A stretch of DNA of 19,277 nucleotides from an uncultured Subdoligranulum sp. (GCF_937890665.1 NZ_CALADU010000243.1:1-19277), one strand, 5' to 3'; positions 1-7,587 are shown, counted from the first letter of the stretch. Notes: generated from the letters alone by a model not told the origin. Made by a program: numbers and translations.

Positions 1-258
1 GATTATATATCAAAATCCTTGAGAATAGGGTGTCAACTTTATTTATACACCATCACGCGTTGAACACCCTCAAAGCATTGCGCGGCGCACCCATCAGCAT
101 GGGCCGGGGTTAACACCCGTGGAGCTGCAGCCAGCAGCCGTCCGTTTTGTCTCCTTGACTTGAGGATAAATCTTTCGCTTTTCCATTTATGGATAAGTCA
201 ATTTTTTTCTTAGCAGCAGACAAACCCGAAACAGCGCGCTACAATAAAGGTGGAAGTT
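1..258. other. Non-coding left edge: repeats and xis-int promoter region
   Basis: No convincing gene was found here. The stretch carries three copies of a short motif, GGGTGTCAAC at 28-37 (inverted), GTTGAACACCC at 59-69 and GTTAACACCC at 109-118. These may be recombinase or regulator binding sites. A possible promoter for the excisionase/integrase pair has a -10 TACAAT at 240-245 and a weak -35 CAGACA at 217-222 with 17-bp spacing. The rest of the mobile element presumably lies to the left of the window. Confidence 0.45.
28..118. repeat. Three GTTRACACCC-type short repeats
   Basis: GGGTGTCAAC at 28-37 is the inverse of GTTGAACACCC at 59-69 with one base missing, and GTTAACACCC at 109-118 repeats the second copy in direct orientation. 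Their position 190-280 bp before the excisionase fits binding sites for the element's own recombination or control proteins. That role is inferred from position only. Confidence 0.4.
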
Positions 259-308
259 ATGAATGACCATCTTGTTGTGTGCCGTTTCTGACTGAAAAGG
301 AGGCTGCT

Positions 309-515
309 GTGTCTAAAATTCAGAACGGTACCATGGAAAGCATTCAGGAGTGCAGAACCTATACGGTAACGGATATTGCCCGCATTTTGGGCGTCAGCTC
401 CAATACCGCATATCGTCTGATTCCGGAGAAGCTTTTCAAAAGCGTACGAATTGGTAACGCCATACGAATTCCCAAGCGGTCGTTTGACAAGTGGCTGGAG
501 CCGCTTGATCTGTGA
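309..515 (+). CDS. xis: Excisionase-like small DNA-binding protein
   Basis: A 68-aa basic protein. Its core (TVTDIARILGVSSNTAYRLI, then KSVRIGNAIRIPKRSFDKWL) is the winged-helix layout of the excisionase/HTH-17 family: a helix-turn-helix followed by a hairpin and a terminal W-containing helix. Such proteins bend DNA at element ends and direct the integrase towards excision. The GTG at 309 is preferred because AGGAGG at 298-303 lies 5 bases upstream. A GTG at 279 would be in frame but has no ribosome site, and an ATG at 333 would remove part of the N-terminus. The integrase starts 21 bp downstream, so the two are probably co-transcribed. The family call is strong; the excisionase role rests on the pairing with the integrase. 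Confidence 0.8.
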   Translation: MSKIQNGTMESIQECRTYTVTDIARILGVSSNTAYRLIPEKLFKSVRIGNAIRIPKRSFDKWLEPLDL

Positions 516-536
516 CAGCAGAAAGGAAGATTCGTT

Positions 537-1937
537 ATGGCATCCATCATCAAAAGAAAGAAAAACTATTCAATCGTATACACCTACGTGGACGAGAACG
601 GTGAAACCAGACAAAAGTGGGAAACCCGCACCTCGTACCAGGAAGCATTGAAGCGCAAAGCTGAAATCGAGAATCAGAAATGTGCGCATTCTTTTCTTCC
701 GCCCAGCGACCAGAACATCGCGGAGTTCCTGTCCGACTTCGTTTCTCTGTACGGGGAAAAGCGTTGGGGCGTGTCCATGTATGACAGCCAGAACTCACTG
801 ATTGCCAACTACATCAATCCCATCATCGGGGATATGAAGGTGCAGGACGTCACGACGCGCGTGGTGGACAAATATATCCAGACGTTGCAGAAAACCCGTG
901 CTGTGAGCCGGAAGAATCATCCCGCCAAGACAGATTATGTCACCAACGCAACCATCGAGAAAGTTATCAAATTGCTGCGATGTGCGTTCAAGCAAGCTGT
1001 TCGGTGGGAGCTGATCCCCAAGAACCCCTTTGACAACGTGGTTCTGCCCAAGGTGGAATACAAGCGGCGCGATATCTGGACCGCTGATATGATCCGCAAG
1101 GCGTTGGATGAATGTACGGACAGCAAACTCTATGTGGCTATGAATCTGGCCTTTGCCTGTTCGCTTCGCATGGGCGAGATTCTGGGGCTGACCTGGAGCA
1201 ACGTCCACATCTCGGATGAGGAAATTGCCGCCGACAATGCTTACGTCTACATTGACAAGGAACTGGCGCGGGCATCCAAGCGGGCCATTGAGATGCTGGG
1301 GCAAAAGGATATCTACCATATCTTTTCGCCTCTGTTTCCCAATACCAGCACCAGAATCATTCTGAAGAAGCCCAAGACCGATTCCAGCGTTCGTAAGGTG
1401 TGGCTGCCCAAGACACTGGCTTACATCCTGCGGGAGTGGAAATCCTCTCAGGATGAGCTGAAAGACCTGCTCCGCGACGAGTATCAGGACTATGACCTGG
1501 TAGTGGCCTTGGCCAACGGACGTCCCTGTGAGGACCGCGTGATTCTAAAATCATTTGAGAAGCTGCGGGAGAAAGCAGGGCTACCAAAAGTTGTGTTCCA
1601 CTCGCTTCGTCATTTCAGAACCACCTACAAGCTGAAGCTGAACCACGGCGACCTGAAGGCCACCCAAGGCGATACCGGCCATGCCCAGATCGACATGATT
1701 ACCAGCGTGTACGCTCACATTCTGGATGAGGACCGTAAGATCAACGCCCAAAAGTTCGAGACAACCTTCTATGCCAGCGCCAATCCTGACCTGCGTACGG
1801 TTCATCCGCCCAAGGAAGACAAAGCACCGACGACCACCACATTGGATTTGGAAGGGCTGGTGGAACAGCTCCGCAAGTCGCCTGAACTGGCCAACACACT
1901 GGCTGCATTGCTGGCTTCGGCCCCATCCGATAATTGA
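537..1937 (+). CDS. int: Tyrosine recombinase/integrase of a mobile element
   Basis: A 466-aa phage-type integrase that inserts and excises the element at a chromosomal attachment site. The N-terminus (about residues 1-50) resembles an AP2-like arm-binding domain, and about 60-165 a SAM-like core-binding domain. The catalytic domain shows the full set: R211 (SLRMGE), K280 (KPKT), H355-x-x-R358 (HSLRH), H382 (GHAQ) and nucleophile Y392 (VYAHI). A C-terminal tail of about 70 residues follows the tyrosine, longer than in most relatives. AAAGGAAG supplies the ribosome site for the ATG at 537. The gene is followed by three ATTAGCAA repeats and then the 3' end of tRNA-Arg, the usual order for an element integrated in a tRNA gene, so the element body lies to the left. 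It appears intact. Confidence 0.95.
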   Translation: MASIIKRKKNYSIVYTYVDENGETRQKWETRTSYQEALKRKAEIENQKCAHSFLPPSDQNIAEFLSDFVSLYGEKRWGVSMYDSQNSLIANYINPIIGDMKVQDVTTRVVDKYIQTLQKTRAVSRKNHPAKTDYVTNATIEKVIKLLRCAFKQAVRWELIPKNPFDNVVLPKVEYKRRDIWTADMIRKALDECTDSKLYVAMNLAFACSLRMGEILGLTWSNVHISDEEIAADNAYVYIDKELARASKRAIEMLGQKDIYHIFSPLFPNTSTRIILKKPKTDSSVRKVWLPKTLAYILREWKSSQDELKDLLRDEYQDYDLVVALANGRPCEDRVILKSFEKLREKAGLPKVVFHSLRHFRTTYKLKLNHGDLKATQGDTGHAQIDMITSVYAHILDEDRKINAQKFETTFYASANPDLRTVHPPKEDKAPTTTTLDLEGLVEQLRKSPELANTLAALLASAPSDN

Positions 1938-1951
1938 GTCTGGAAAATCGT

Positions 1952-2012
1952 ATTAGCAAATCACCACTTTTTATTAGCAAGACCTCGAAAAAAGTTCGAA
2001 GTTAATTAGCAA
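1952..2012 (+). repeat. Three direct repeats ATTAGCAA, putative integrase arm sites
   Basis: ATTAGCAA occurs exactly at 1952-1959, 1973-1980 and 2005-2012, in the same orientation, with start-to-start distances of 21 and 32 bp (about two and three helical turns). They sit between the integrase stop and the tRNA-Arg 3' end, where arm-type binding sites of tyrosine recombinases are expected. Exact identity and helical phasing are seen; the binding role is inferred. Confidence 0.6.
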
Positions 2013-2072
2013 ACATACAGCAATAGACGCATAAACAACGAATTGCCGAATGCAGAAGAATGGATAACAAGA

Positions 2073-2115
2073 AAACGCCGCAAACCACGAAAATGCGGCT
2101 TGCGGCGTTGTTTTT
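2073..2115. terminator. Bidirectional terminator between int and tRNA-Arg
   Basis: AACGCCGCAA at about 2074-2083 pairs with TTGCGGCGTT around 2099-2108, with inner CCGCA/TGCGG-like pairing. On the plus strand it is followed by GTTTTTT, ending the integrase transcript. On the minus strand it is followed by TTTTC, ending tRNA-Arg transcription. It lies immediately beside the tRNA CCA end. Confidence 0.75.
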
Positions 2116-2190
2116 TGGCACCCCCGGCGAGAATCGAACTCACAATTAACCCTTAGGAGGGGCTTGTTATATCCATTTAACTACGGAGGC
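2116..2190 (-). tRNA. tRNA-Arg (anticodon CCT)
   Basis: On the minus strand the sequence folds as a cloverleaf: acceptor GCCTCCG/CGGGGGT (two G-T wobbles), a D-arm, the anticodon loop CTCCTAA giving anticodon CCT, a T-arm with loop TTCGATT, discriminator G and an encoded CCA (2116-2118). The 3' end faces the integrase and its arm-like repeats, so this tRNA is the likely attachment gene of the left-hand element. The D-loop and wobble pairs are somewhat weak, but all arms are present. Confidence 0.88.
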
Positions 2191-2215
2191 ATATAAAGCA
2201 ATATTCAATTTTAAA

Positions 2216-2283
2216 GGGGCTCCTGGATTCGGCCGCTTCGATTTTTAGGAGGCGCGTGCTCTATCCATCTGAGCTACTGAGAC
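2216..2283 (-). pseudogene. Degenerate tRNA-Arg(CCT)-like sequence
   Basis: The minus strand begins GTCTCAG, then TA, then a perfect D-arm (GCTC..GAGC) and an anticodon loop with CTCCTAA, typical of a second tRNA-Arg(CCT). The 3' half fails: the 3' side of the anticodon stem is missing (AAATCG where GCGCG is needed), the T-loop is changed to CCGAATC, and the end GGAGCCCC does not pair with GTCTCAG. No CCA is encoded. The 5' half is conserved and the 3' half lost, so it is not a simple integration duplicate, which would keep the 3' end. Confidence 0.55.
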
Positions 2284-2314
2284 TCATCATACACAGATTC
2301 AACTTTCTAAAGAC

Positions 2315-2380
2315 TTCTCGTCCCGGCCGGCTCGAAAGCGATACCACTTAGAGCATTCTATCCACTCAAGCTGGTGCGAC
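2315..2380 (-). pseudogene. Second degenerate tRNA-like sequence
   Basis: Read on the minus strand from 2380, GTCGCAC is followed by CAGCTTGAGTGGATAGAATGC, close to a D-arm (AGCTCAGTTGGATAGAGC in real tRNAs), and later by a TTCGAGCC T-loop-like stretch. No clear anticodon stem can be built, and the 3' end does not pair with GTCGCAC. It lies in tandem with the two tRNA(-like) sequences below it. It could be a decayed Arg-type tRNA, but it might also be chance similarity in the D-arm region. Confidence 0.35.
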
Positions 2381-2383
2381 AGA

Positions 2384-2750
2384 CGTACAAAATTGCCCCC
2401 CTATTTGACAAAAGGATTGCTTGCAATCCCCTCTTCGAAAATCGTTCTTTCATTTTGCTGCACAACAGCGAAATGATAGGGTATTTTCTCCTGCACAAAG
2501 ATTCTCATGTCATGGAAAGTACTTTTCTTACTCGCACAAGGGAAGTCTACAGAACATATGGGGAACGCGATTATTATAACGGATTCACCTCTAAAATGCA
2601 AGCGACCCAAAAAGTGCAGCAAAAACCCTGCCTACCACAAGAAATTCGAGGCGCTTGCTGCACTCTTTCTCGTTCGCCCCACAAAAAAGGACGTTGTTTC
2701 AAGCCTTTTCTACTTTTTTTAAAAAAGTAGAAAAAAATTCAAAAAAGGGC
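2384..2750. other. Non-coding stretch without recognised gene
   Basis: Open frames exist here, but none has a ribosome site or a recognisable protein. Visible structures are GGATTGC-TT-GCAATCC at 2414-2429 and a T/A-rich inverted repeat CTACTTTTTT/AAAAAAGTAG around 2710-2730, which could be a weak terminator or only low-complexity sequence. Nothing else is supported. Confidence 0.5.
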
Positions 2751-2779
2751 TTGCATTTTGCTTTCTTGTTTGCTATAAT
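2751..2779 (+). promoter_or_regulatory. Promoter of tRNA-Tyr
   Basis: A -35 TTGCAT at 2751-2756 and a perfect -10 TATAAT at 2774-2779 are separated by 17 bp, in front of tRNA-Tyr at 2819. This is a near-consensus housekeeping (sigma-A) promoter. Confidence 0.85.
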
Positions 2780-2818
2780 AATCAAGCACTCGGCAGCCGG
2801 GCGCAAACAACTGAATAA

Positions 2819-2903
2819 GGGAGCTTTCCCGAGTGGCCAATGGGGACAGACTGTAAATCTGCTGCTTAATGCTTCGGTGGTTCGAATCCACCAGCTCCCA
2901 CCA
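2819..2903 (+). tRNA. tRNA-Tyr (anticodon GTA)
   Basis: Class II tRNA with a long variable arm. Acceptor GGGAGCT pairs with AGCTCCC, the anticodon loop CTGTAAA gives GTA, the T-arm is GGTGG-TTCGAAT-CCACC, discriminator A, and CCA is encoded at 2901-2903. It has its own promoter upstream and a terminator directly downstream, so it is a single-gene unit. Confidence 0.96.
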
Positions 2904-2904
2904 C

Positions 2905-2945
2905 AAAAACCTTGTAGAACATGGTTCTATGAGGTTTTTTGTTTT
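2905..2945 (+). terminator. Terminator of tRNA-Tyr
   Basis: The stem formed by AAAACCTTGTAGAAC and GTTCTATGAGGTTTT has a 3-base loop and is followed by a T-rich tract (TTTTTTGTTTTT). It begins one base after the tRNA CCA. Confidence 0.9.
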
Positions 2946-3077
2946 TGTACCACGTTTTGCCCCCACTTTCAGTGGTTACTGATCATCCAGATACCGCCCT
3001 AACATTTGGGCTGCCTCATCAGTACTGCAACCGACAACACATCGTGGCACACATATCACCATTTCAGTAGGAAAAAT

Positions 3078-3114
3078 AGCAGGACGGCATAGCTAAAATG
3101 CTACGTCGTCCTGC
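3078..3114. terminator. Strong hairpin, possible terminator
   Basis: AGCAGGACGGCATAGC and GCTACGTCGTCCTGCT form a 16-bp stem (two G-U pairs) around TAAAAT. On the plus strand it is followed by TTTCTC and on the minus strand by ATTTTTCC. There is no obvious gene immediately upstream on either strand, so it may insulate the downstream regulator gene rather than end a known transcript. Confidence 0.55.
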
Positions 3115-3171
3115 TTTCTCATCCTTTAACCTCTGGTTAATTTTGTCGCCCCCAATTAAAGTACGGCTCAA

Positions 3172-3200
3172 TTGTTTCTTCGATGAAGAAAAGATATAAT
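3172..3200 (+). promoter_or_regulatory. Promoter of the XRE regulator gene
   Basis: A -35 TTGTTT at 3172-3177 and -10 TATAAT at 3195-3200 are separated by 17 bp, 26 bp before the ATG of the regulator. AAGGAGG at 3212-3218 is the ribosome site. Confidence 0.85.
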
Positions 3201-3226
3201 GGAAATGTAGTAAGGAGGGATACGCA

Positions 3227-4285
3227 ATGAAGCTAAATGAGCAAATTCGCGAACACCGTAAAAAACTAGGCCTGACACAGGAACAGATTGCAGATTCCCT
3301 TGGCGTATCTACCCCCGCAGTCAATAAGTGGGAAAGCGGTTCGACATATCCGGATATTACGCTTTTACCCCCACTGGCCCGCCTGCTAAAGATTGATTTA
3401 AATACCCTATTCACCTTTCACGAAGATTTATCCCTAGAGGAAGTCAACCGGTTTTGCGGCGAAGTCGAACAAGAAATTATTTCTAATGGTTTTCAAGCGG
3501 GTTTTGCTGCGACAATCCAAAAGCTGCAAGAATATCCCAACTGTACCTTATTAAAATTTTCCTTGGCGCTGCTTTTGGAAGGACGCCTTCAAATTTCCCA
3601 TCTGACACAAGAAGAACAGGAAAAATATATTTGTCAGCTCATCGATTGGTATGAGCAAATTGCCAACAGCCAAGACGAAGAAATTCGAGAGCCTGCAATC
3701 AGCCTTTTGGTAAACAAGTACCTTGCATGTGGAAAGACCGATAAAGCGCAGGAGTTGGTGGAACGACTGCCTGATAAGCGAGCAACAGATAAGCAGATAT
3801 TAAAAATCAACGTGTTGTTGAAGCAGGGGAACTATCAAGAAGCCGCCATGATGACCGAACGCAAAATATATGGTGACATCGCCATCATGCAAAGCTACTT
3901 GATGAAATTGGTCGATATCGATCTGCTTCTGAACGAAATGGATACAGCCGCCTGGGTGGCAGATGTTTCGCAGAAGATGGCAACAGTTTTGGGGCTTTGG
4001 GAATATAACCGTTTTATTTGTTCCCTGCAAGTGGCGGTTGCTGCAAAAGATGTTCCACGATGCTTAGAACTTATTCAGAAAATGTTAGAGGCTGCCCAGA
4101 CGCCTTTCAAAACGCCTGCCATATTCCGCCATCTCCCCAACGAACCAATGGCGGACGATCTTCAAGCAAAAGTGATGATGGTGTTGCTGCGTCAGTTTGA
4201 AACGGATAAGCAATATGAATTTTTGCATTCCAACTCCGATTTTCAAGCGCTGATGGCTAAATACAAGAAAATTCACTGCGGTTGA
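3227..4285 (+). CDS. XRE-family regulator with long helical C-terminal domain
   Basis: A 352-aa protein. Residues about 5-60 are a classic Xre/HTH_3 DNA-binding domain (LGLTQEQIADSLGVSTPAVN with the recognition helix, then KWESGSTYPD). The remaining ~290 residues are predicted all-helical, with paired-helix character (for example ACGKTDKAQELVERLPD and KQGNYQEAAMMTERKIYG) like TPR or TPR-like sensor domains of Gram-positive XRE regulators. Such proteins are cytosolic transcription regulators; neither target nor ligand can be read here. The start is fixed by AAGGAGG 8 bases upstream and its own promoter. It is monocistronic and faces the end of the convergent TRAP operon. Confidence 0.85.
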   Translation: MKLNEQIREHRKKLGLTQEQIADSLGVSTPAVNKWESGSTYPDITLLPPLARLLKIDLNTLFTFHEDLSLEEVNRFCGEVEQEIISNGFQAGFAATIQKLQEYPNCTLLKFSLALLLEGRLQISHLTQEEQEKYICQLIDWYEQIANSQDEEIREPAISLLVNKYLACGKTDKAQELVERLPDKRATDKQILKINVLLKQGNYQEAAMMTERKIYGDIAIMQSYLMKLVDIDLLLNEMDTAAWVADVSQKMATVLGLWEYNRFICSLQVAVAAKDVPRCLELIQKMLEAAQTPFKTPAIFRHLPNEPMADDLQAKVMMVLLRQFETDKQYEFLHSNSDFQALMAKYKKIHCG

Positions 4286-4472
4286 TGGTAAAATCAAGCT
4301 GAATATCTGCGTAAAAGAGAACGTTCATTATACCCGTGTTTCTGCGGTAGGATACGAACGAGAAAAATCGCTTCGCTCAAGGACGACAATCTTTTTCTCC
4401 CTTTCTACCGAAGAAAAAGGAAGCCTCCCCTATCCCCTTCCTGATATTTACTCTGGCATTGCCATTTTCGAT

Positions 4473-4512
4473 AAAAAAATCCCGCTATGGAACTTCCATA
4501 GCGGGATTTTTT
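4473..4512. terminator. Terminator of the TRAP operon
   Basis: ATCCCGCTATGGAA pairs perfectly with TTCCATAGCGGGAT around a one-base loop, flanked by A7 on one side and T6 on the other. It therefore works on both strands. It ends dctM transcription (minus strand) and can also stop read-through from the XRE gene. Confidence 0.9.
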
Positions 4513-4533
4513 AGGGAAGGTATGAGCTCAGGT

Positions 4534-5856
4534 TCAGAACCAAGCCGGGGTCACAGAAGGAACGTAACCGAACAGCTTGGGAATGAACAGGCTGATATCG
4601 GGAATGAATGTGATGAGCAACAGAGCGATGATCATGCACAGATAGAAAGGCAGCGTCGCCTTGACGACCTTTTCCATGGGGCGCTTGGCCACGGCAGAAC
4701 CGATGAACAGAACTGCACCTACCGGCGGGGTCAACAGACCGATGCCGCAGTTGAGCACCACCATGATACCGAACTGGATGGGATCGAGGCCGATACCCGT
4801 GGCGATGGGCAGCAGAATGGGAGTGGCGATCAGGATGATGGGCGCCATATCCATGATGCAGCCCAGAACCAACAAGATCAAGTTGAGCAGCAACGCGATG
4901 AGGATGGGATTGCTGGTCAGGTTGGTAACGGCATTGGCAGCCAGATCAGGCACATGCAGGGTGGTCAGGCAGTAGCCGAAGGCGTTGGAGCAGGCAATAA
5001 GGATGAGCACGATGGACAAGGTGTTGACACACTCGCTCAGTTCGCGCCAAACGCCCTTCCAGTCCAGACCTTTGTACACAAAGACCGACACGATCAGGGA
5101 GTAGATAACGGCGATAGCTGCAGACTCGGTGGCGGTAAAGACACCGCCCACGACGCCGAACACCACGATGACGATGGCCGCCAAAGCCCAGATAGAAACA
5201 CTGAGCTGTTTGAAGAAGACCTTCAGGCTGAATTTGTCGCCTTTGGGGTAGTTGCGGCGCACCGAAATGATGTAGGAACCGATCATCAAGCTCAAAGCCA
5301 GAACCGCGCCGGGCACATAACCGGCCAAGAACAGGCTGCCCACGCTGATGCCACCAGCGGTGGTTGCGTAGATGACCATGTTGTGGCTGGGGGGCACCAG
5401 CAGGCCTTCGCAGGAGGAAGTAATGGTAACAGCGGTGGAGAAGTCGGCGTCATAGCCCTGATCCACCATCATGGGGATCATGATGGAACCGATGGACGCG
5501 GTATCCGCAGAAGCGGAGCCGGAGATGCCGCCGAAGAAGTAGGAAGCCACGATGTTGACCATAGCCATGCCGCCGCGCATCCAGCCTACGCAGGCGTTTG
5601 CCAATGCGATAAGCTTTTCACTAATGCCGCCGGACCCCATGAGCACCCCCATGGTGATGAAGAAAGGCACGGCCATCAAACTGAAAGAAGAAATACCTTT
5701 GACCATCTGCTGGCACAGGGTGTTGAAGCTGAGGCCCTGAACGCCCAAGCAGAAAATGGTGGACAGCGCTACCGCATAGGCAATGGGGAAGCGCAAGAAG
5801 ATCATCACAAAAAAGCTGCCGAGCAGCACGATGATGGCAAGAGTTTGAACATCCAT
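4534..5856 (-). CDS. dctM: TRAP transporter large permease subunit (DctM)
   Basis: A 440-aa, extremely hydrophobic protein with about 12 membrane segments, the size and layout of DctM. It belongs to the ion-transporter superfamily and drives solute import with the sodium or proton gradient. Typical DctM stretches are seen: FGGISGSASADTASIGSIMIP near residue 110, EGLLVPPSHNMVIYA near 150 and GLLTPPVGAVLFIGSAVA near 375. The ATG lies one base after the stop of dctQ, so the two are translationally linked. Together with dctQ and dctP it forms a complete TRAP system. Substrate specificity resides in dctP; the family takes up C4-dicarboxylates, sugar acids and other organic acids. Confidence 0.95.
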   Translation of the reverse strand: MDVQTLAIIVLLGSFFVMIFLRFPIAYAVALSTIFCLGVQGLSFNTLCQQMVKGISSFSLMAVPFFITMGVLMGSGGISEKLIALANACVGWMRGGMAMVNIVASYFFGGISGSASADTASIGSIMIPMMVDQGYDADFSTAVTITSSCEGLLVPPSHNMVIYATTAGGISVGSLFLAGYVPGAVLALSLMIGSYIISVRRNYPKGDKFSLKVFFKQLSVSIWALAAIVIVVFGVVGGVFTATESAAIAVIYSLIVSVFVYKGLDWKGVWRELSECVNTLSIVLILIACSNAFGYCLTTLHVPDLAANAVTNLTSNPILIALLLNLILLVLGCIMDMAPIILIATPILLPIATGIGLDPIQFGIMVVLNCGIGLLTPPVGAVLFIGSAVAKRPMEKVVKATLPFYLCMIIALLLITFIPDISLFIPKLFGYVPSVTPAWF

Positions 5857-5857
5857 A

Positions 5858-6382
5858 TTATGCCTCGGCCTCCTTTACAAAGATGGACTTGATGTGGGTG
5901 TAGATAGCCTCGATCTCGAAGATGATCATGGCCACACCGGCCAGAGGCACAGGGAAGTACATCCAGAACCGGGACAGCCACGGCATGGAAACATAGAACC
6001 CACGACCACCCAGTGTGGAGCAATAGTTCCAACCCCAGACCAGCATGATGACGCCTAGGACAAGTACGGCCACGTCGGCCAGAATATCCAAAAACTTGAC
6101 CACACCTTTGGGCAGGTAGTTGTCAAAAGCCGTCATACGGATGTGGGCGCCACGGCGAATGGCCAGAGCCGCAGAAAGCACCGCCATGTAGCTCATAAGC
6201 GTCAGAACCACTTCCTCGGACCAGGAGGGGTCCGCGATAAAGGGGATGTAACGGCCCAACACAGCGTACGAAGTGATCAGGATGTCCGCGATCAGCAAAA
6301 TCTTGCACACGAACATAACCACCGCGTATACCACGTCATAGACCGGACGCACCTTGTCGAGCGTCTGGAAAATTTTCGGCAT
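5858..6382 (-). CDS. dctQ: TRAP transporter small permease subunit (DctQ)
   Basis: A 174-aa protein with four predicted membrane helices. The conserved DctQ motif is present: W-S-E-E (PSWSEEV, about residue 53) after the second helix, followed by the charged IRRGAHIRM stretch. DctQ couples to DctM in the membrane and helps dock the binding protein. A strong site, GAGGAGG, lies 7 bases before the ATG at 6382. It is downstream of dctP after a 113-bp gap containing a GC-rich hairpin, and is followed directly by dctM. Confidence 0.93.
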   Translation of the reverse strand: MPKIFQTLDKVRPVYDVVYAVVMFVCKILLIADILITSYAVLGRYIPFIADPSWSEEVVLTLMSYMAVLSAALAIRRGAHIRMTAFDNYLPKGVVKFLDILADVAVLVLGVIMLVWGWNYCSTLGGRGFYVSMPWLSRFWMYFPVPLAGVAMIIFEIEAIYTHIKSIFVKEAEA

Positions 6383-6414
6383 ACAGATTCCTCCTCACAA
6401 AATATCCACAGGAA

Positions 6415-6449
6415 AGCGGGGCGTGGGTCTTAGTTCCCGACGCCCCGCT
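6415..6449 (-). promoter_or_regulatory. Intercistronic hairpin between dctP and dctQM
   Basis: AGCGGGGCGT at 6415-6424 and ACGCCCCGCT at 6440-6449 form a perfect 10-bp GC-rich stem. In the transcript (minus) direction it is followed by TTTCC rather than a long U-run, so it is more likely an mRNA-stabilising or partial attenuation structure than a full terminator. Such structures let the binding protein be made in excess over the permease. Confidence 0.7.
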
Positions 6450-6495
6450 ATACCTATTTACCTAAGTAATTCAGGAGTAGGCAAGACGCGCCAAA

Positions 6496-7587
6496 TCAGC
6501 CGTTGGCAAAGTCTTTCAGCTGCTGGTACAGCTCCGCCTGAGAAGCGGTGTTCTCCTCGATGACCTTGGCGCAGGCGTCAGCCCAAGCCTGCTTGTCGGT
6601 GACTTCCACCACGTTGCAGCCTTCAGCCTTCAGCTCTTCCAGAACCTTGTTCTCTTCTTCTTCAGAGAGCTGGGCGTTGAATTCCTGAGCATACTTGCCG
6701 GCTTCCATGATGCAAGCCTGCTGGTTGGCAGTCAGCTTGTTCCAAGCGTTGTCGGTGATAACCACCTGCACGGCGCCCAAGGTATGACCGTCCAGAATCA
6801 GGTTGTTCGCCACTTCGGGGAAGGCATTGGACTTGTAGTTGGCGATGGGCTGCTCAGCACCATCCACAACGCCGGTCTGCAGAGCGCTGTACAGCTCGTT
6901 GAAGGAAACGACGGTGGGGTAAGCGCCCAGACCCTCGACCATGCCGTTCATGACGGGGTCGTTGGACACACGCAGCTTCATGCCCTTCAGATCCTCGATG
7001 CTCTCGACGGGATCCACGGTGAAGAAATGACGGAAGCCTTCCTCGCCGTAGAAGACGCCGCGGATGGGCAGGCCGATCTCCTGAGGCTCGTTCAAGAATT
7101 CCTGAGCCAGATCAGAGTTGGCGAAGTTCCACCAGTGCTCACGGCTCTCCCAAGTGAAGGGGATGGACAGCAGCATGGACTTGTTGCAGCCGTAGCTGGT
7201 CAGCGCGAAAGCGGAGATACGAGACATATCGATGGTGTCACCGCCGGCCAGAATGTTGTCCAGAACGTCATTCTCGGAGCCCAGCACGCCGGAAGCCTGA
7301 ATGTCGATGGTGATGGAACCGCCGGACAGCTCTTCAACCTTCTCCTTGAAAGCGGTAGCGGTCTGACCCACGATGGTATCCAGAGGGTTGACCTCAGCGT
7401 AGACCAGCGTTACAGCGGGATCGTTGGCAGCAGCAGCGGTATCGCCCGCGGTCTCGGCGGTTTCGGTCGCAGCAGTAGAATCGGTGGATGCAGCAGCAGA
7501 CTCACTGGTGGAGCTGGCGGAGCCACCGCAGGCAGCCAGACTCAGAGCCATGGCGCCTGCCAGCGTAACGGAAAGCAGTTTCTTCAT
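6496..7587 (-). CDS. dctP: TRAP transporter substrate-binding lipoprotein (DctP)
   Basis: A 363-aa extracytoplasmic solute-binding protein of the DctP family. It has a lipoprotein signal (MKKLLSVTLAGAMALSLAAC) with lipobox LAAC, so Cys20 would be lipidated and anchored to the outer membrane face, as usual in Gram-positive bacteria. A Ser/Thr/Ala-rich linker follows. Family hallmarks include VLGSENDVLDNILAGG, DLKGMKLRVSNDPV (the Arg normally contacts the substrate carboxylate) and GVVDGAEQPIANY. The ATG at 7587 is chosen over 7620 because GAAGGAG precedes it and the signal peptide begins there. It is the first gene of the TRAP operon behind a good promoter. Confidence 0.95.
   Translation of the reverse strand: MKKLLSVTLAGAMALSLAACGGSASSTSESAAASTDSTAATETAETAGDTAAAANDPAVTLVYAEVNPLDTIVGQTATAFKEKVEELSGGSITIDIQASGVLGSENDVLDNILAGGDTIDMSRISAFALTSYGCNKSMLLSIPFTWESREHWWNFANSDLAQEFLNEPQEIGLPIRGVFYGEEGFRHFFTVDPVESIEDLKGMKLRVSNDPVMNGMVEGLGAYPTVVSFNELYSALQTGVVDGAEQPIANYKSNAFPEVANNLILDGHTLGAVQVVITDNAWNKLTANQQACIMEAGKYAQEFNAQLSEEEENKVLEELKAEGCNVVEVTDKQAWADACAKVIEENTASQAELYQQLKDFANG

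Noticed and set aside
2414..2429. GGATTGC-TT-GCAATCC inverted repeat as a terminator or operator
   Set aside because: The stem is short, with no T-run and no gene or promoter nearby to give it a role.
2374..2730. 118-codon open frame in the tRNA-rich intergenic region
   Set aside because: There is no ribosome site before its start and no recognisable protein. It runs into a low-complexity A/T inverted repeat.
4459..5892. Long plus-strand open frame of 477 codons opposite dctM
   Set aside because: The translated protein is an extreme His/Gln/Asp/Gly-rich mix typical of the antisense of a membrane protein gene. It has no ribosome site, and dctM on the other strand is unmistakable.
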